The notes under the pieces are model-generated. The model saw nothing but the letters and a program-made list of their open reading frames with translations. It was not told the origin of the DNA and did no database searches. A program made the translations under genes and the position numbers. Positions 26,848 through 36,892 of a stretch of DNA of 64,000 nucleotides are shown here, one piece after another; position 1 is the stretch's first letter; each line of letters begins with the position of its first letter. The stretch is taken from assembly GCA_944323155.1 (NCBI GenBank), contig CALURL010000001.1, positions 124,001-188,000 of the forward strand, given 5' to 3'. The stretch is from Candidatus Gastranaerophilales bacterium (GTDB lineage Bacteria > Cyanobacteriota > Vampirovibrionia > Gastranaerophilales > Gastranaerophilaceae).

Positions 26848-27117
26848 ATGGCAGATGAAGAACAAATAATTGAGACAGTTGACGAAAACGGCAACATTAT
26901 CAAATTTGAATTATACGACATAGTTGAAGTTGACGAACAGGAATATGCACTGCTTTTACCAGTAGAAGCAGAAGCCGGCGAAGAAGATGAATTAGTTTTA
27001 ATGAGATTAACAAAAGACGGCGAAGACTACTTGTTTGAAACAATTGACGATGATGCAGAATTCGATAAAGTTGCAGAATACGTAGAAAACTTGGAAGACG
27101 AAGAAGAGGAAGAATAA
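26848..27117 (+). CDS. DUF1292 family protein
   Basis: An 89-aa very acidic protein. The pattern ETVDENGNIIKFELYDIVEVD...YALLLPVE...VLMRLTKDGED is that of DUF1292 proteins, commonly next to ruvX. Function unknown. AAAGGAGAC precedes the ATG. The stop is one base before the TTG start of the Clp_N protein. Confidence 0.88.
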   Translation: MADEEQIIETVDENGNIIKFELYDIVEVDEQEYALLLPVEAEAGEEDELVLMRLTKDGEDYLFETIDDDAEFDKVAEYVENLEDEEEEE

Positions 27118-27118
27118 C

Positions 27119-28480
27119 TTGTTTGAAAAATTTACTGAAAAAGCAATTAATGTAGTGAGTCAATCACAATTGATAGCTAAAGAAATAGGCGCGGCAAAAG
27201 TTAAGCCGGAACACCTTTTGCTAGCACTTGTAAAAGAAGCAAAAGGAATTTCTTTAAAGATTTTTAAATCATATAATATTAATTACGAAAGTCTTAAAGA
27301 AGAAGTTCTAAAAATAGAAAACTCAACGAATTTTTCTATGCAGCAGCAAACATTGCCGTTTGACAATGAGTATAAAGAAATTCTAAAAAATACACTTGAT
27401 CTTGCAAACAAATCAGGTAATCCGACCATACTTTATGAACACCTATTTCTTGCAGTAATTAGCGACAAAAAGTCAAACAATGTTAAAATTCTTGAGAATA
27501 TGGGCTTTGATATCTACAAATCAAAGACTTTACTAGAAAAACTTGTTCAAAAGAAAACAAAAAAGATGTATCATCCAGAAATAGATGATGCAAAAGATAA
27601 TGAAAGCAGCCGTTCACAGGCAACAGATAACATTTTTGACAGCAAAGAATCTGCAGAAGTGTTTGAAAGAGCGGTTGCAAAATTATCTGCTTCAAATTAC
27701 GAAATTCTAGGAACAGAACAAATTATATCCTCTATATTGGAAGATAAAAATTCCGAATTATCCCATATTCTAGCGCAATATGGGATAACAGAAGAAAAAT
27801 TTGACGAAAAACTAAAAAATATTCAATCCCGCCAATCTGAATACGAAGGCCGTCAAATCATATTTACGCCAAACGCATTTACAACAATGAATCTTGCTCT
27901 TCAAACAGCAAAAGAACTTGGCTCATCTGTAGTTTTACCTGAACACATTGTGCTTGGATTGTTAAAAACAAAACGCGGTGTCGCTTACGACATATTTAAA
28001 GAACTAAAAGTTCCTGATGACGACCTAGCCCACAGCATTATTAAACCAATTGAAAAACAAATGCCTGAGACTTTAACTATCTTACGCCTTGCAAAAGAAG
28101 AAGCACGCAGACTTGGCAGAAATATTGTAGGGACAGAAATGTTTTTGCTTGGTATTATTGGAGAAGCAACAGGTGTAGGTGCTCAGGTTTTAAATGAGCT
28201 TGAAATTAATATAAAAGATGCAAGAGCTGTTGTTGAAAGCTTAATTGGCTTTGGAAATGAATATTTTGACAAAGAAATAGTTTTTACAAAACGCGCAAAA
28301 CGAGTTCTTGAAACGGCCTGGGAACTTGCGAAAAAAGAAAATAAGACTAGGATTGAATCGTCACATATGCTTCTTGCGCTGACAACAGAGCCAGACAGCC
28401 TTGCAATGAAAGCATTAGAGCAGCTTGGAGTTGATGCTGTTGAAATAAAAGAAGGTGTAAAAAAATTTACATCACTTTAA
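27119..28480 (+). CDS. Six-repeat ClpC N-domain protein without ATPase
   Basis: A 453-aa protein made entirely of Clp_N-type units. The TTG start is supported by the conserved opening MFEKFTEKAINVV. I count six repeats with the A...EHLLLAL...iL pattern at about residues 4-63, 80-140, 170-230, 245-305, 318-380 and 385-450. ClpA/B/C carry two such repeats in front of AAA+ domains, where they bind substrates and adaptors. No Walker motif exists here. It may buffer, recruit or compete for Clp substrates; cyanobacterial/plastid ClpT is a partial analogy. Confidence 0.85.
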   Translation: MFEKFTEKAINVVSQSQLIAKEIGAAKVKPEHLLLALVKEAKGISLKIFKSYNINYESLKEEVLKIENSTNFSMQQQTLPFDNEYKEILKNTLDLANKSGNPTILYEHLFLAVISDKKSNNVKILENMGFDIYKSKTLLEKLVQKKTKKMYHPEIDDAKDNESSRSQATDNIFDSKESAEVFERAVAKLSASNYEILGTEQIISSILEDKNSELSHILAQYGITEEKFDEKLKNIQSRQSEYEGRQIIFTPNAFTTMNLALQTAKELGSSVVLPEHIVLGLLKTKRGVAYDIFKELKVPDDDLAHSIIKPIEKQMPETLTILRLAKEEARRLGRNIVGTEMFLLGIIGEATGVGAQVLNELEINIKDARAVVESLIGFGNEYFDKEIVFTKRAKRVLETAWELAKKENKTRIESSHMLLALTTEPDSLAMKALEQLGVDAVEIKEGVKKFTSL

Positions 28481-28507
28481 AATATTTACAAAACCGCCGG
28501 TATTAAT

Positions 28508-29839
28508 ATGAATGTTACAGAAAAAGTTGAACAGTTTTTATTGAAATATGACTTAATCCAAAAAGAAAATACTGTAATTACGGCTTTTTCAGGCGGCTAC
28601 GATTCAATGTGCCTTCTTGATACTGTAATAAAACTTTCTCATAAATATAACTTTACTCCTGTTGCAATTCATTTAAACCACAACTGGCGCGGGGACGAAA
28701 GCAGAAGAGAAGAAGAAAAATGCAAAGAATTCTGTCAGAAAAAAAATATTGAATTCTATTCAGAAACACTTTCGAAAAATCTTCACTGCACAGAAACATC
28801 TGCAAGAGAAGCTCGTTACGAATTTTTTGAAAAGTGTGCAAAAAAATTTAATTCAAAATGTATTTTGACAGCTCACAATGCCGATGATAATGCTGAAACA
28901 GTTTTATATAGAATCATAAAAGGCACCGGAATATCAGGTCTTGAAGGGATTAAAGAAAAACGTGATATTTTTTATAGACCGCTTTTGAAAATGTACCGCA
29001 AAGATATTGAACTCTATTGCTTTAACAACAACTTAACACCAAACAACGACAGTTCAAATTCAAATACAAAATACAAAAGAAATTTGATAAGACATGAAAT
29101 TTTTCCGCTTTTTGAAAAAATTAATCCAAATTTTAAAGAGTCAATTAATTCTCTGTCTGAACTGACAAGGGATGAAAATACTTATTTTGAAAGTATTATC
29201 AGCCTTTTAGGAAATAACCATTCCTTAAATACATCAGATTACAAAAAGCTTCCAAAAGCTGTTAAAACACGCTTCATTCACGATTTATACAAAAATTTAA
29301 ACCTTGATTATGACAGAGAAAAAATTGAGTATATTTTTGAATTTATTGAAAGTAATATAACTTCCAAGTCAGGAAAAACTTGCTCTATAACAAGCGATTT
29401 ATGGTTGTACGTCAGTGACAAAATAATTTCACCGGTAACAAAAGCAGAAAATCATTTTGAAGAAATAAAAATCGACCATTGCGGAGAATATGTCATACAA
29501 AATCATAAGTTTACAATACAAGAAACGACTAGTTTTGACAAATTTCCGAATGATTCTGAAAACACTGCAATTGTCGATTTAAGTAAATTCAATCTCAATT
29601 TTATTTTACGAAATAGAAAAGACGGTGATATAATTCAACCGCTGGGTGTTTCAGGAACTCAAAAATTAAAAAAATACTTAAATAACAAAAAAATTCCCAA
29701 CTATAAAAAAGATACTCTGCTATTTTTATGTTTAAATAACGAAGTTCTCTGGGCGCCATCAATAGGTATAAGCGATAAAATTAAAGTTATAAATAACCCT
29801 ACACATATACTAAAGTTAGAAAAAATTAATAAGGATTAA
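28508..29839 (+). CDS. tilS: tRNA(Ile)-lysidine synthetase
   Basis: Converts C34 of the CAU-anticodon tRNA-Ile to lysidine, allowing AUA decoding. The 443-aa protein has the PP-loop SGGYDS (residues 28-33), a HLNHNWRG segment, the ILTAHNADDNAETVL motif, and C-terminal TilS domains with GDIIQPLGVSGTQKLKKYL. It is an essential function in most bacteria and is relevant here because AUA is common and may even start infC. It lies 27 bp after the Clp_N gene and 5 bp before hpt. Confidence 0.95.
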   Translation: MNVTEKVEQFLLKYDLIQKENTVITAFSGGYDSMCLLDTVIKLSHKYNFTPVAIHLNHNWRGDESRREEEKCKEFCQKKNIEFYSETLSKNLHCTETSAREARYEFFEKCAKKFNSKCILTAHNADDNAETVLYRIIKGTGISGLEGIKEKRDIFYRPLLKMYRKDIELYCFNNNLTPNNDSSNSNTKYKRNLIRHEIFPLFEKINPNFKESINSLSELTRDENTYFESIISLLGNNHSLNTSDYKKLPKAVKTRFIHDLYKNLNLDYDREKIEYIFEFIESNITSKSGKTCSITSDLWLYVSDKIISPVTKAENHFEEIKIDHCGEYVIQNHKFTIQETTSFDKFPNDSENTAIVDLSKFNLNFILRNRKDGDIIQPLGVSGTQKLKKYLNNKKIPNYKKDTLLFLCLNNEVLWAPSIGISDKIKVINNPTHILKLEKINKD

Positions 29840-29844
29840 AGATT

Positions 29845-30390
29845 ATGAAATTAAAAGAAGAAGAGATAAAAATATTGTTTAGCGAAGAACAAATTCAAAA
29901 TAAAATAAAAGAACTTGCACAAACAATGAACAATTTCTACAAAGGCGAAGAAGTTGTCGCGATTTGTGTACTGAAAGGTGCTGTTATGTTTGCAGTTGAC
30001 CTTGTAAAACACCTTAATATGCCTTTACAGATGGAATTTATAAGATTATCCAGCTATCACGGAACAACACAAACGACAGGAAAAGTCAGAGCTGTTGATA
30101 TAACATTACCTGATTTAAATAACAAAAATGTTCTTATTATTGAGGATATTATTGATAAGGGCTATACAGCAAAGTTCCTAATCGATTTTATTAAATGCAA
30201 TTTTCACGCTAAGACTATAAAATTCTGTTCACTTCTCGATAAAAAAGTCGCAAGAATAATTGATATAGATGCTGATTTTTACGGTTTTGAAGTGCAAGAT
30301 CAATTTGTAGTTGGCTACGGGCTTGATTTTGATGAATACTACAGAAATTTACGCTATATAGGATACATTGACAAAAACATTCTGGGGTAA
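29845..30390 (+). CDS. hpt: Hypoxanthine phosphoribosyltransferase
   Basis: Salvages hypoxanthine/guanine to IMP/GMP using PRPP. The 181-aa protein has the PRTase loop VLIIEDIIDKGYTAKFL and the terminal DQFVVGYGLDFDEYYRNL typical of HPRT. AAGGATTAAAGATT precedes the ATG. The tilS-hpt order is a widely conserved bacterial pairing. Confidence 0.95.
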   Translation: MKLKEEEIKILFSEEQIQNKIKELAQTMNNFYKGEEVVAICVLKGAVMFAVDLVKHLNMPLQMEFIRLSSYHGTTQTTGKVRAVDITLPDLNNKNVLIIEDIIDKGYTAKFLIDFIKCNFHAKTIKFCSLLDKKVARIIDIDADFYGFEVQDQFVVGYGLDFDEYYRNLRYIGYIDKNILG

Positions 30391-30392
30391 TT

Positions 30393-31586
30393 TTGGCTGA
30401 AAATAATATTTATAAAAATACACTAAAAATTATTAACGAATTCTTTTCAATTAATCCAAACAATGAAGATTTTGAAAAGACTATTTTTTCAATCCTAAAA
30501 AAAATTATAAACTTTAATTCAGCCTACATATTTTTTATCAACCCAGAGCAGATAAGATTAGAATATTCACAAAATTCAAAACTTACAAAAAATGAATACA
30601 ATATTCCATTATCACTTTCAGACAAACTCTTTAAAGGAAAGTTTTGCAAAGATGCTGCAGATATTTTGAATATTGATGAGCCTTATCTTGCAGAGCCGCT
30701 GAGCCTTAAAGAAAATATTTACGGTTACATAGTTATTACAGTCAATGAATTTGACGACGATATAGAAGAGGTTTTCAAATCTTGCGCAGTCATAATCTCT
30801 AATCTGATTAAAGATATCGAAATGTCAAAAATTATCTCAATGCAGGTAGAAGCTTTGCAAGAAGGAATAAGTGATGTAACTCACAAAAATAAAAAAATCA
30901 TTGAAGCAGACAAGCTAAAAACAAATTTTCTAGCAAACGTAACACATGAGCTTAGAACCCCGCTAAATTCTATAATTGGATTTTCAGAACTTTTATGCAA
31001 CGAGCTTGTCGGGAAGTTAAATGAAAAACAAAAAGAATATTTAAAAGATATACAAGTTTCCGGTCTGCATCTTCTTGGAATGATTAACGAAATTTTAGAC
31101 TTATCAAAAATTGAAGCAAAAGCAATGAAATTAAATAAGACTGAATTTAATATACAGCAGGCTGTAAATGAAGTTTGTAATATTGTACGACCTCTTGCCC
31201 AGAAAAAAAATATTGGAATTTTAACGGAAGTCGAAGATTTTACAATAAACGCTGATTATCAAAAAATTCAACAGATTTTGTTTAACCTTATAAGCAATTC
31301 TATTAAATTCACACAAAACAATGGAGAAATAATAATTTCCGCAATAGAAGACAAGAAAAATATAATAATTAAGGTCAAAGATAACGGTATAGGCATTGAA
31401 AAAAAATTTCTAAAAAAAATATTTGACAAATTTGAACAAATTCATAACAATTCAATAAAAAACGAAAGTTCTACAGGACTGGGCTTAACAATAACAAAAG
31501 AACTCGTAAAATTACACAAAGGCAAAATAAAAATAGATAGTATTCCTAAAATAGGAACTACATTCACAATAATACTACCTATTTAA
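30393..31586 (+). CDS. Soluble sensor histidine kinase
   Basis: A 397-aa kinase with no membrane segment. An N-terminal GAF-like region (about residues 1-145) leads into a helix, a HisKA domain with the phospho-acceptor H185 in NVTHELRTPLNS, and a HATPase domain with N-box NLISNSIKFT, G1 DNGIGI, an F-box-like KIFDKFEQ and G2 TGLGLTITKEL. There is no response regulator next to it, so its partner is encoded elsewhere. A TTG start is used, with GGGG 5 nt upstream, 3 bp after hpt. Confidence 0.92.
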   Translation: MAENNIYKNTLKIINEFFSINPNNEDFEKTIFSILKKIINFNSAYIFFINPEQIRLEYSQNSKLTKNEYNIPLSLSDKLFKGKFCKDAADILNIDEPYLAEPLSLKENIYGYIVITVNEFDDDIEEVFKSCAVIISNLIKDIEMSKIISMQVEALQEGISDVTHKNKKIIEADKLKTNFLANVTHELRTPLNSIIGFSELLCNELVGKLNEKQKEYLKDIQVSGLHLLGMINEILDLSKIEAKAMKLNKTEFNIQQAVNEVCNIVRPLAQKKNIGILTEVEDFTINADYQKIQQILFNLISNSIKFTQNNGEIIISAIEDKKNIIIKVKDNGIGIEKKFLKKIFDKFEQIHNNSIKNESSTGLGLTITKELVKLHKGKIKIDSIPKIGTTFTIILPI

Positions 31587-31596
31587 GAATAGGCAC

Positions 31597-31625
31597 TTGT
31601 TTTTTATTTAAATATATGTTATAAT
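31597..31625 (+). promoter_or_regulatory. Sigma70-like promoter
   Basis: TTGTTT (31597-31602), a 17-nt spacer and TATAAT (31620-31625) before the membrane protein gene at 31679. Confidence 0.6.
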
Positions 31626-31678
31626 TAAAGAAAATATTTAAAGTGGCATATCACATAATGACATAATGAGGAGTTGCT

Positions 31679-32395
31679 ATGGCATCAATAAAAGACGCTT
31701 TTGAAGAAGCACTACAGGACAATCTAGCTGCATTAAAATATATTATTTATGCAGCACCACTATTTTATTGTACCTATCTATACACAACTGCTGACAAAGA
31801 CTATACAGGTTTTTGGTGGATGGCATCTATAACATTCTTACTTCTTTTTGGCTTTATGTTGAAATGCACCTCTAATGTAAGGAAAGGTTTGGATCATGTA
31901 TTGCCATCATTTAACATTTTTGGGCTATTTTGGGATGGTATAAAAGGGCTGGTAGCACTGGGACCTTCTATTGCAATTAACTGTTGGCTTGCCTCTCTTA
32001 TAATAGGACAGGTTAACATCTATATACCGGATCCTAATGTAAATCTTGTTTTTAAAATTATAGTATGGTCTGTATTTGGTGCAATTATGCTTACCGGATA
32101 TATGCTTTATGCTAAAAACTTTAAAATTAGTGATGCGTATAATTTAAAAGTTATATCAGAATCATCAATGGATATTCTTGTAAGAATTATATTTATGGTA
32201 CCAGGATTAGCAGTTATTGATGGTTTGATAGTCGGCGCAGTAACTTATGTTATCTGGGTATTTGTAGGTTTGCCTAATATGTTCTGTACATACTTCTGGT
32301 GTGTTGCAGTAATATTCAACCTTGCAATTATTGGAAATTATATTGCGCAGGTTGATTATGAATCTATTGAAATTAAGAATGAAAAAGACTTCTAA
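31679..32395 (+). CDS. Unknown multi-pass membrane protein
   Basis: A 238-aa protein with about six hydrophobic segments (near residues 20-36, 45-60, 85-108, 120-142, 165-195, 200-222). It begins with a polar amphipathic helix. I do not recognise the family. AGGAGTTGCT precedes the ATG, and it has its own promoter and terminator, so it is a separate unit from the histidine kinase upstream. Confidence 0.7.
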   Translation: MASIKDAFEEALQDNLAALKYIIYAAPLFYCTYLYTTADKDYTGFWWMASITFLLLFGFMLKCTSNVRKGLDHVLPSFNIFGLFWDGIKGLVALGPSIAINCWLASLIIGQVNIYIPDPNVNLVFKIIVWSVFGAIMLTGYMLYAKNFKISDAYNLKVISESSMDILVRIIFMVPGLAVIDGLIVGAVTYVIWVFVGLPNMFCTYFWCVAVIFNLAIIGNYIAQVDYESIEIKNEKDF

Positions 32396-32427
32396 AGAAA
32401 TGCTTTAAATTCATAAAATTGATTAAG

Positions 32428-32462
32428 AAAACTAAGAGGTAACCATTTCTCTTAGTTTTTTT
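32428..32462. terminator. Bidirectional terminator
   Basis: AAAACTAAGAG and CTCTTAGTTTT form an 11-bp stem with a T run. It overlaps the last codons of uvrB. Confidence 0.88.
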
Positions 32463-34420
32463 AATTTGTCACGAATTTCCGCCGCACGCTCAAAGTCGAG
32501 AATTTTTGCGGCTTTATGCATATCTTTTTCAAGCTTGTCAATAAGTTTAGGCAAATCTTTTTTCTCTATATTTAATTCAACCATTTCTTCAGCGACAATA
32601 TCTTCAAGATCTCTATAACTCGCAACAAGCGAAAGAAGGTTATTTTCAATCGGTTTCTTAATTGTTTGCGGAATAATACCATATTTTTGATTATATTCAA
32701 TTTGGATTTTACGGCGGCGCTCTGTTTCGTTAATTGCTTTTTCCATAGATTCGGTTATTCTGTCAGCATACATAATAACTTCACCGCAAGCATTACGGGC
32801 AGCACGTCCAATTGTTTGAATTAAACTTGTTTCTGAACGCAAAAATCCTTCTTTATCCGCATCCATAATCGCAACAAGGGAAACTTCTGGAATATCAAGC
32901 CCTTCTCTCAAGAGATTTACACCGATTAAAACGTCAAATTCTCCAAGGCGCAAATCTCTTAGAATTTCAACACGCTCAAGTGATTGAATTTCACTATGCA
33001 AATATCTTACTCTTATTCCTTCTTGAACGAAAAAGTCTGTCAAATCCTCAGCCATCTTTTTGGTAAGAGTAGTAATTAAAACACGCTCATTTTTATCAGT
33101 ACGTTTTTTAATCTCTTCCTTAAGGTCATTAATCTGGCTTTCAATTGGTCTTACAGAAATCTTAGGATCAACAAGTCCTGTCGGCCTAATAATCTGTTCA
33201 ACAAGCTGCTGAGAAGTTTTGCGTTCAAAATCTCCAGGAGTTGCTGAAATATAAATTTTTTGATGAACTTTATTAAAAAATTCTTCATTTTTCAACGGTC
33301 TATTGTCTTTTGCGCAAGGAAGCCTGAAGCCATATTGAATTAATGTATCTTTTCGGGCAGCGTCACCTCTGTACATACCTTTAAGCTGAGGCAAAGTAAC
33401 ATGGGACTCATCAATCACTGTAAGAAAATCACCTCTGAAATAATCTAACAGTGTAGCAGGGGCAGATCCAGGGGAACGGCGTTCTATTATTCGCGAATAA
33501 TTTTCAATCCCGGAACAATATCCCATTTCCTTAATCATTTCCATATCGTACTTAACACGCTGTTCAAGTCTTTGGGCTTCTACAAGCTTATTTTCATTAT
33601 TAAGTTCTACAAGCCTATGCTGCAGTTCTTCTCTAATAAGACCCAATGTCTCATCAATATTATCATCATAAGAAAGATAATGCACAGCCGGATAAATCAC
33701 AACGCTTTCCGGAGTTTCAAGAATTTCACCTGTAACATTATCAATTCTGACAATTTTTTCAATTTCGTCTCCGAAAAAGTAAATTCTTGTAATAACTTTT
33801 TCATAAGCAGGCATAATCTCAACAATATCGCCTCTTGCACGAAAATTTGAACGCTCAAGCACAAGATCATTCCTTGTATATTGAACGCTGACAAGATGTT
33901 TTAACAAATCATCCCTTGCAACCTCATCGCCGACTTTTAGTTCTACAGAACCCCTAAAATAATTTTCAGGTAATCCTAAACCATAAATACAGCTTACAGA
34001 TGCAACTATTATAACATCATTTCTTTCATACAAACTTCTTGTAGTATTATGCCGAAGTCTATCAATTTCTTCATTAATAGATGCTGATTTTTCAATATAA
34101 GTATCAGTCCGCGGGATATAAGCCTCCGGCTGATAGTAATCATAATAACTTATAAAGTATTCAACTGCATTTTCAGGAAAAAGTTCTTTAAATTCATTGT
34201 ATAACTGTGCCGCAAGAGTTTTATTGTGCGCAATAATAAGTGTAGGCTTCTGAATTTTTTCTATAACATTTGCAATAGTAAATGTTTTCCCTGAGCCTGT
34301 AATACCAAGAAGTGTTTGAGCATCATCTCCGCAATTCAAACCTTCAACAAGCTTTTCGATTGCTTTTGGCTGATCTCCAGAGGGTTTATATTTTGAATGT
34401 ATTTTAAATTTCTTTTCCAC
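32432..34420 (-). CDS. uvrB: Excinuclease ABC subunit B
   Basis: DNA damage-recognition helicase-like subunit of nucleotide excision repair. The 662-aa protein has Walker A GITGSGKT (39-46), the beta-hairpin [12 protein letters not shown], the UvrB box DEVARDDLL region, QTIGRAARN (motif VI) and a C-terminal UVR motif ([17 protein letters not shown]) that contacts UvrC. A GTG start is used. No usable ribosome-binding site is present at normal spacing, but a TATAAT box lies 7 nt upstream, pointing to a leaderless transcript. uvrA and uvrC are not in the window. Confidence 0.97.
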   Translation of the reverse strand: MEKKFKIHSKYKPSGDQPKAIEKLVEGLNCGDDAQTLLGITGSGKTFTIANVIEKIQKPTLIIAHNKTLAAQLYNEFKELFPENAVEYFISYYDYYQPEAYIPRTDTYIEKSASINEEIDRLRHNTTRSLYERNDVIIVASVSCIYGLGLPENYFRGSVELKVGDEVARDDLLKHLVSVQYTRNDLVLERSNFRARGDIVEIMPAYEKVITRIYFFGDEIEKIVRIDNVTGEILETPESVVIYPAVHYLSYDDNIDETLGLIREELQHRLVELNNENKLVEAQRLEQRVKYDMEMIKEMGYCSGIENYSRIIERRSPGSAPATLLDYFRGDFLTVIDESHVTLPQLKGMYRGDAARKDTLIQYGFRLPCAKDNRPLKNEEFFNKVHQKIYISATPGDFERKTSQQLVEQIIRPTGLVDPKISVRPIESQINDLKEEIKKRTDKNERVLITTLTKKMAEDLTDFFVQEGIRVRYLHSEIQSLERVEILRDLRLGEFDVLIGVNLLREGLDIPEVSLVAIMDADKEGFLRSETSLIQTIGRAARNACGEVIMYADRITESMEKAINETERRRKIQIEYNQKYGIIPQTIKKPIENNLLSLVASYRDLEDIVAEEMVELNIEKKDLPKLIDKLEKDMHKAAKILDFERAAEIRDKLKKLREMVTS

Positions 34421-34427
34421 AATATAA

Positions 34428-34456
34428 ATTATACTCCACTTAAATTAATTTTACAA
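34428..34456 (-). promoter_or_regulatory. uvrB promoter, probably leaderless
   Basis: Minus strand TTGTAA (34451-34456), a 17-nt spacer and TATAAT (34428-34433), then 7 nt to the GTG start. Confidence 0.6.
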
Positions 34457-34527
34457 AGGTAAATGGCAAAAAAAAATATTTACAGGTATTATATCAAAGG
34501 TTAACTTTATTAATAAGGTTTCAAGAG

Positions 34528-35532
34528 TTGATAAAAAACATAAATAGTAGTACTACAACTAATATTAATAATAAAACATCATCGGACATAATAAATTCTC
34601 CACCAAAATACAATGACCCGCTTAACAATTGGGTATTAAGGGGAATGTCATATTCGAGCGATATCGGTGTTGCAATTAGTGAAATTGCGCCAAAATTTGG
34701 TGCTGCTCTGTGGGCACCAACATTTATGTACCTTGGAGCTGATATATATGACAAGTACAAAACAGATAAAAACAAATTTGACCCAAGCGCCAAAAGAGCA
34801 TTTAAACGTGCTGTATTTCAAGCACTTATGTCATTAATAGTAATGCCGGCAGTTATTTTTACTTCACAAAAACTAATATCGCCGCTATCTAAATTAACTA
34901 AGTCTAAGCTTTCAACCAATGCAAAAGATGCAGTAATTAAACACACTAAAGATATATTAAGCCAGACAGATAAAGAAAATTTTGACGACTTTGAAAAGTT
35001 CAAAAAAATTCTGGTTTCAACTTTAAAGAACAGGCTTGAAGCACAAAAAAATGAAAAACGCAGCACAAACATAGTAAAAAGGTTATACAATCTTGTCACA
35101 GGGAAATATTCAATACTCAAAGCCGATAAGGATAAGTTAGTTGAATTTGCAGAAGAAAATGCAAAAAAACTTTTTGAAATCAAAGATGCAATTTTAAATA
35201 AAAACAAAAAGAATATTCCGTATAATGTTCAAAAAAAATATAACAAAGTTCTTCCACAAATAGTTGAATTATATGGAAGAGATTACTCATACAGCGCCTT
35301 GAGAAGTGCTCTTAAAGAATATCAGAAATCTTTAATTTTTAAAAATAAACTGCTGAAAACAGCAGTTGGTTTTGCAGCAATGATAGCATTCACATCACCG
35401 GTGACAAGCTTTGTAGATAAAAATATCATGAAAAAATATATTTATCCTGAAATTGATATTATGTCAAAAGAGCTTGTAGCACGCTCCAGACTCAAAGAAG
35501 TATTTAACGAAATGATTAAAAGGAAAAATTAA
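34528..35532 (+). CDS. Unknown membrane-associated protein
   Basis: A 334-aa Lys-rich protein that I do not recognise. Two hydrophobic stretches (about residues 92-112, ALMSLIVMPAVIFTS, and 278-292, TAVGFAAMIAFTS) flank a long charged helical middle. The first 30 residues are Ser/Asn/Thr rich. The start is a TTG with only a weak AAGG upstream; an ATG at 34645 is an alternative. Its stop overlaps the stop of the convergent CpaF-like gene. Confidence 0.55.
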   Translation: MIKNINSSTTTNINNKTSSDIINSPPKYNDPLNNWVLRGMSYSSDIGVAISEIAPKFGAALWAPTFMYLGADIYDKYKTDKNKFDPSAKRAFKRAVFQALMSLIVMPAVIFTSQKLISPLSKLTKSKLSTNAKDAVIKHTKDILSQTDKENFDDFEKFKKILVSTLKNRLEAQKNEKRSTNIVKRLYNLVTGKYSILKADKDKLVEFAEENAKKLFEIKDAILNKNKKNIPYNVQKKYNKVLPQIVELYGRDYSYSALRSALKEYQKSLIFKNKLLKTAVGFAAMIAFTSPVTSFVDKNIMKKYIYPEIDIMSKELVARSRLKEVFNEMIKRKN

Positions 35533-36881
35533 TTTGATTCTCTATAGAAACGAGACTTCTTGACAGCAACATTCTCCGGTAATAATGAATGCGCTTTGAT
35601 AGATGTATAAGGCTGAGGAATGTCTATTATATATGAATTATTTTCCCATTTTGCTATGTTTTTCATAGACAAAGCCATTGTTCTTGCAGGTGAAAGTTCT
35701 GTTATAGAGGTAATTCTTCTTATCCCGTCTGAACATTTATTTATCTGAACAATATAATCAAATGTTGATAGGAATTTAAATTTTGCATATTTTTCAGTAC
35801 ATTTTTCTTCTGCCATATATGCACCAGCAATTTTTGATATTACATTTTCGACATTGCCGGCACGCAAGCTTAGAATATTACAAAAATTATGTTCAATAGC
35901 AGCGACAGAAGGATTGAAATAGAATGGATTATTAGAATCTACAACCATAAAATCAGGCGATATTTTAGTTAAGTTTGAAAATAGCTGCCTAAATTCATAA
36001 TCGGATTTTATTGAAGAGAAATCAAATTTCATTAATGTATCAGAATCCGCCTGAATTTGAGGGAATTCTTCTAATATAACACCTCTTTTGTTTGAAAGAG
36101 CAAGTTTGGCTAAAGCGTCGATAAACAAAGTTTTTCCTGAGCCAGAATCCCCTGAAACAATTACATTTTTTCCGGAATTAACAACAGAAACAAGAAATTC
36201 AAATAAATCTTCTGTAACAAAACCGGAATTTATAAATGTACTAAGTTCTAACAATTCAGGCCTTAGCTTTCGAATAACAATATTCACACCACTTTGAGAA
36301 ATTGGAGGTAGAATTACTGATATTATGAAATTCTCATATTTAATGTTTCTGACATATTCATTTGACTCAAAAGATTTATCAGAAAATGAAAAAATATTTT
36401 TTAAAATTAGATCTAATTGATTTTGTGTTAATTTAATTTCAGTATTCAATATTTTAGACGAAATTTCAATATGAACAGCATTTAGCCCATTAACATAAAC
36501 AACATCAACATTGTCTTGTTTTATAAGATAGTTTAGAGGACCAAAACCTGTGACAAAATTACACAACTTATCAATAAGAATAGATTTTTCCTGCTCAGAA
36601 ATATTGTGTTCATCTGAATTTAGTTTTGAGGTTACAAAAGTAGCAATTAATTCTTTTTGTTTTTCTAAAGAATAATCGTTCCAAACAGGAATTGATTCTA
36701 TTTTTTTTATAAGCTGGTTTTTATAAGTTTCTTCTAAGTCACTTGCAGAGACCAAAGCCAGCTCGACATTTTCCTTTGGAACTTGAATGTTTTCATTTAT
36801 CTGTACCGGTGTTTCTGGTACAATTACCTTTTGTTCTTGTTTTTTCTTAAATCTATTACTTAATCTGCTGCTCTGTAACAC
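35529..36881 (-). CDS. Degenerate CpaF/TadA-like secretion ATPase
   Basis: A 450-aa protein of the type II/IV secretion ATPase family, closest in layout to Tad-pilus CpaF. The N-terminal domain keeps GFGPLNYLI and VVYVNG (near residues 112-132). Walker A GDSGSGKT (244-251) is intact. The Walker B segment, normally RIIVGEVRG, reads FMVVDSNNP, and the His box normally ending in HAN reads LSLRAGN, so the catalytic Glu and a His appear lost. It may bind ATP without turnover or have a structural role. A GTG start with AAAGG upstream. It is co-transcribed with the CpaE-like gene 11 bp upstream. Confidence 0.82.
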   Translation of the reverse strand: MLQSSRLSNRFKKKQEQKVIVPETPVQINENIQVPKENVELALVSASDLEETYKNQLIKKIESIPVWNDYSLEKQKELIATFVTSKLNSDEHNISEQEKSILIDKLCNFVTGFGPLNYLIKQDNVDVVYVNGLNAVHIEISSKILNTEIKLTQNQLDLILKNIFSFSDKSFESNEYVRNIKYENFIISVILPPISQSGVNIVIRKLRPELLELSTFINSGFVTEDLFEFLVSVVNSGKNVIVSGDSGSGKTLFIDALAKLALSNKRGVILEEFPQIQADSDTLMKFDFSSIKSDYEFRQLFSNLTKISPDFMVVDSNNPFYFNPSVAAIEHNFCNILSLRAGNVENVISKIAGAYMAEEKCTEKYAKFKFLSTFDYIVQINKCSDGIRRITSITELSPARTMALSMKNIAKWENNSYIIDIPQPYTSIKAHSLLPENVAVKKSRFYRESN

Positions 36882-36892
36882 TATTTACCTTT

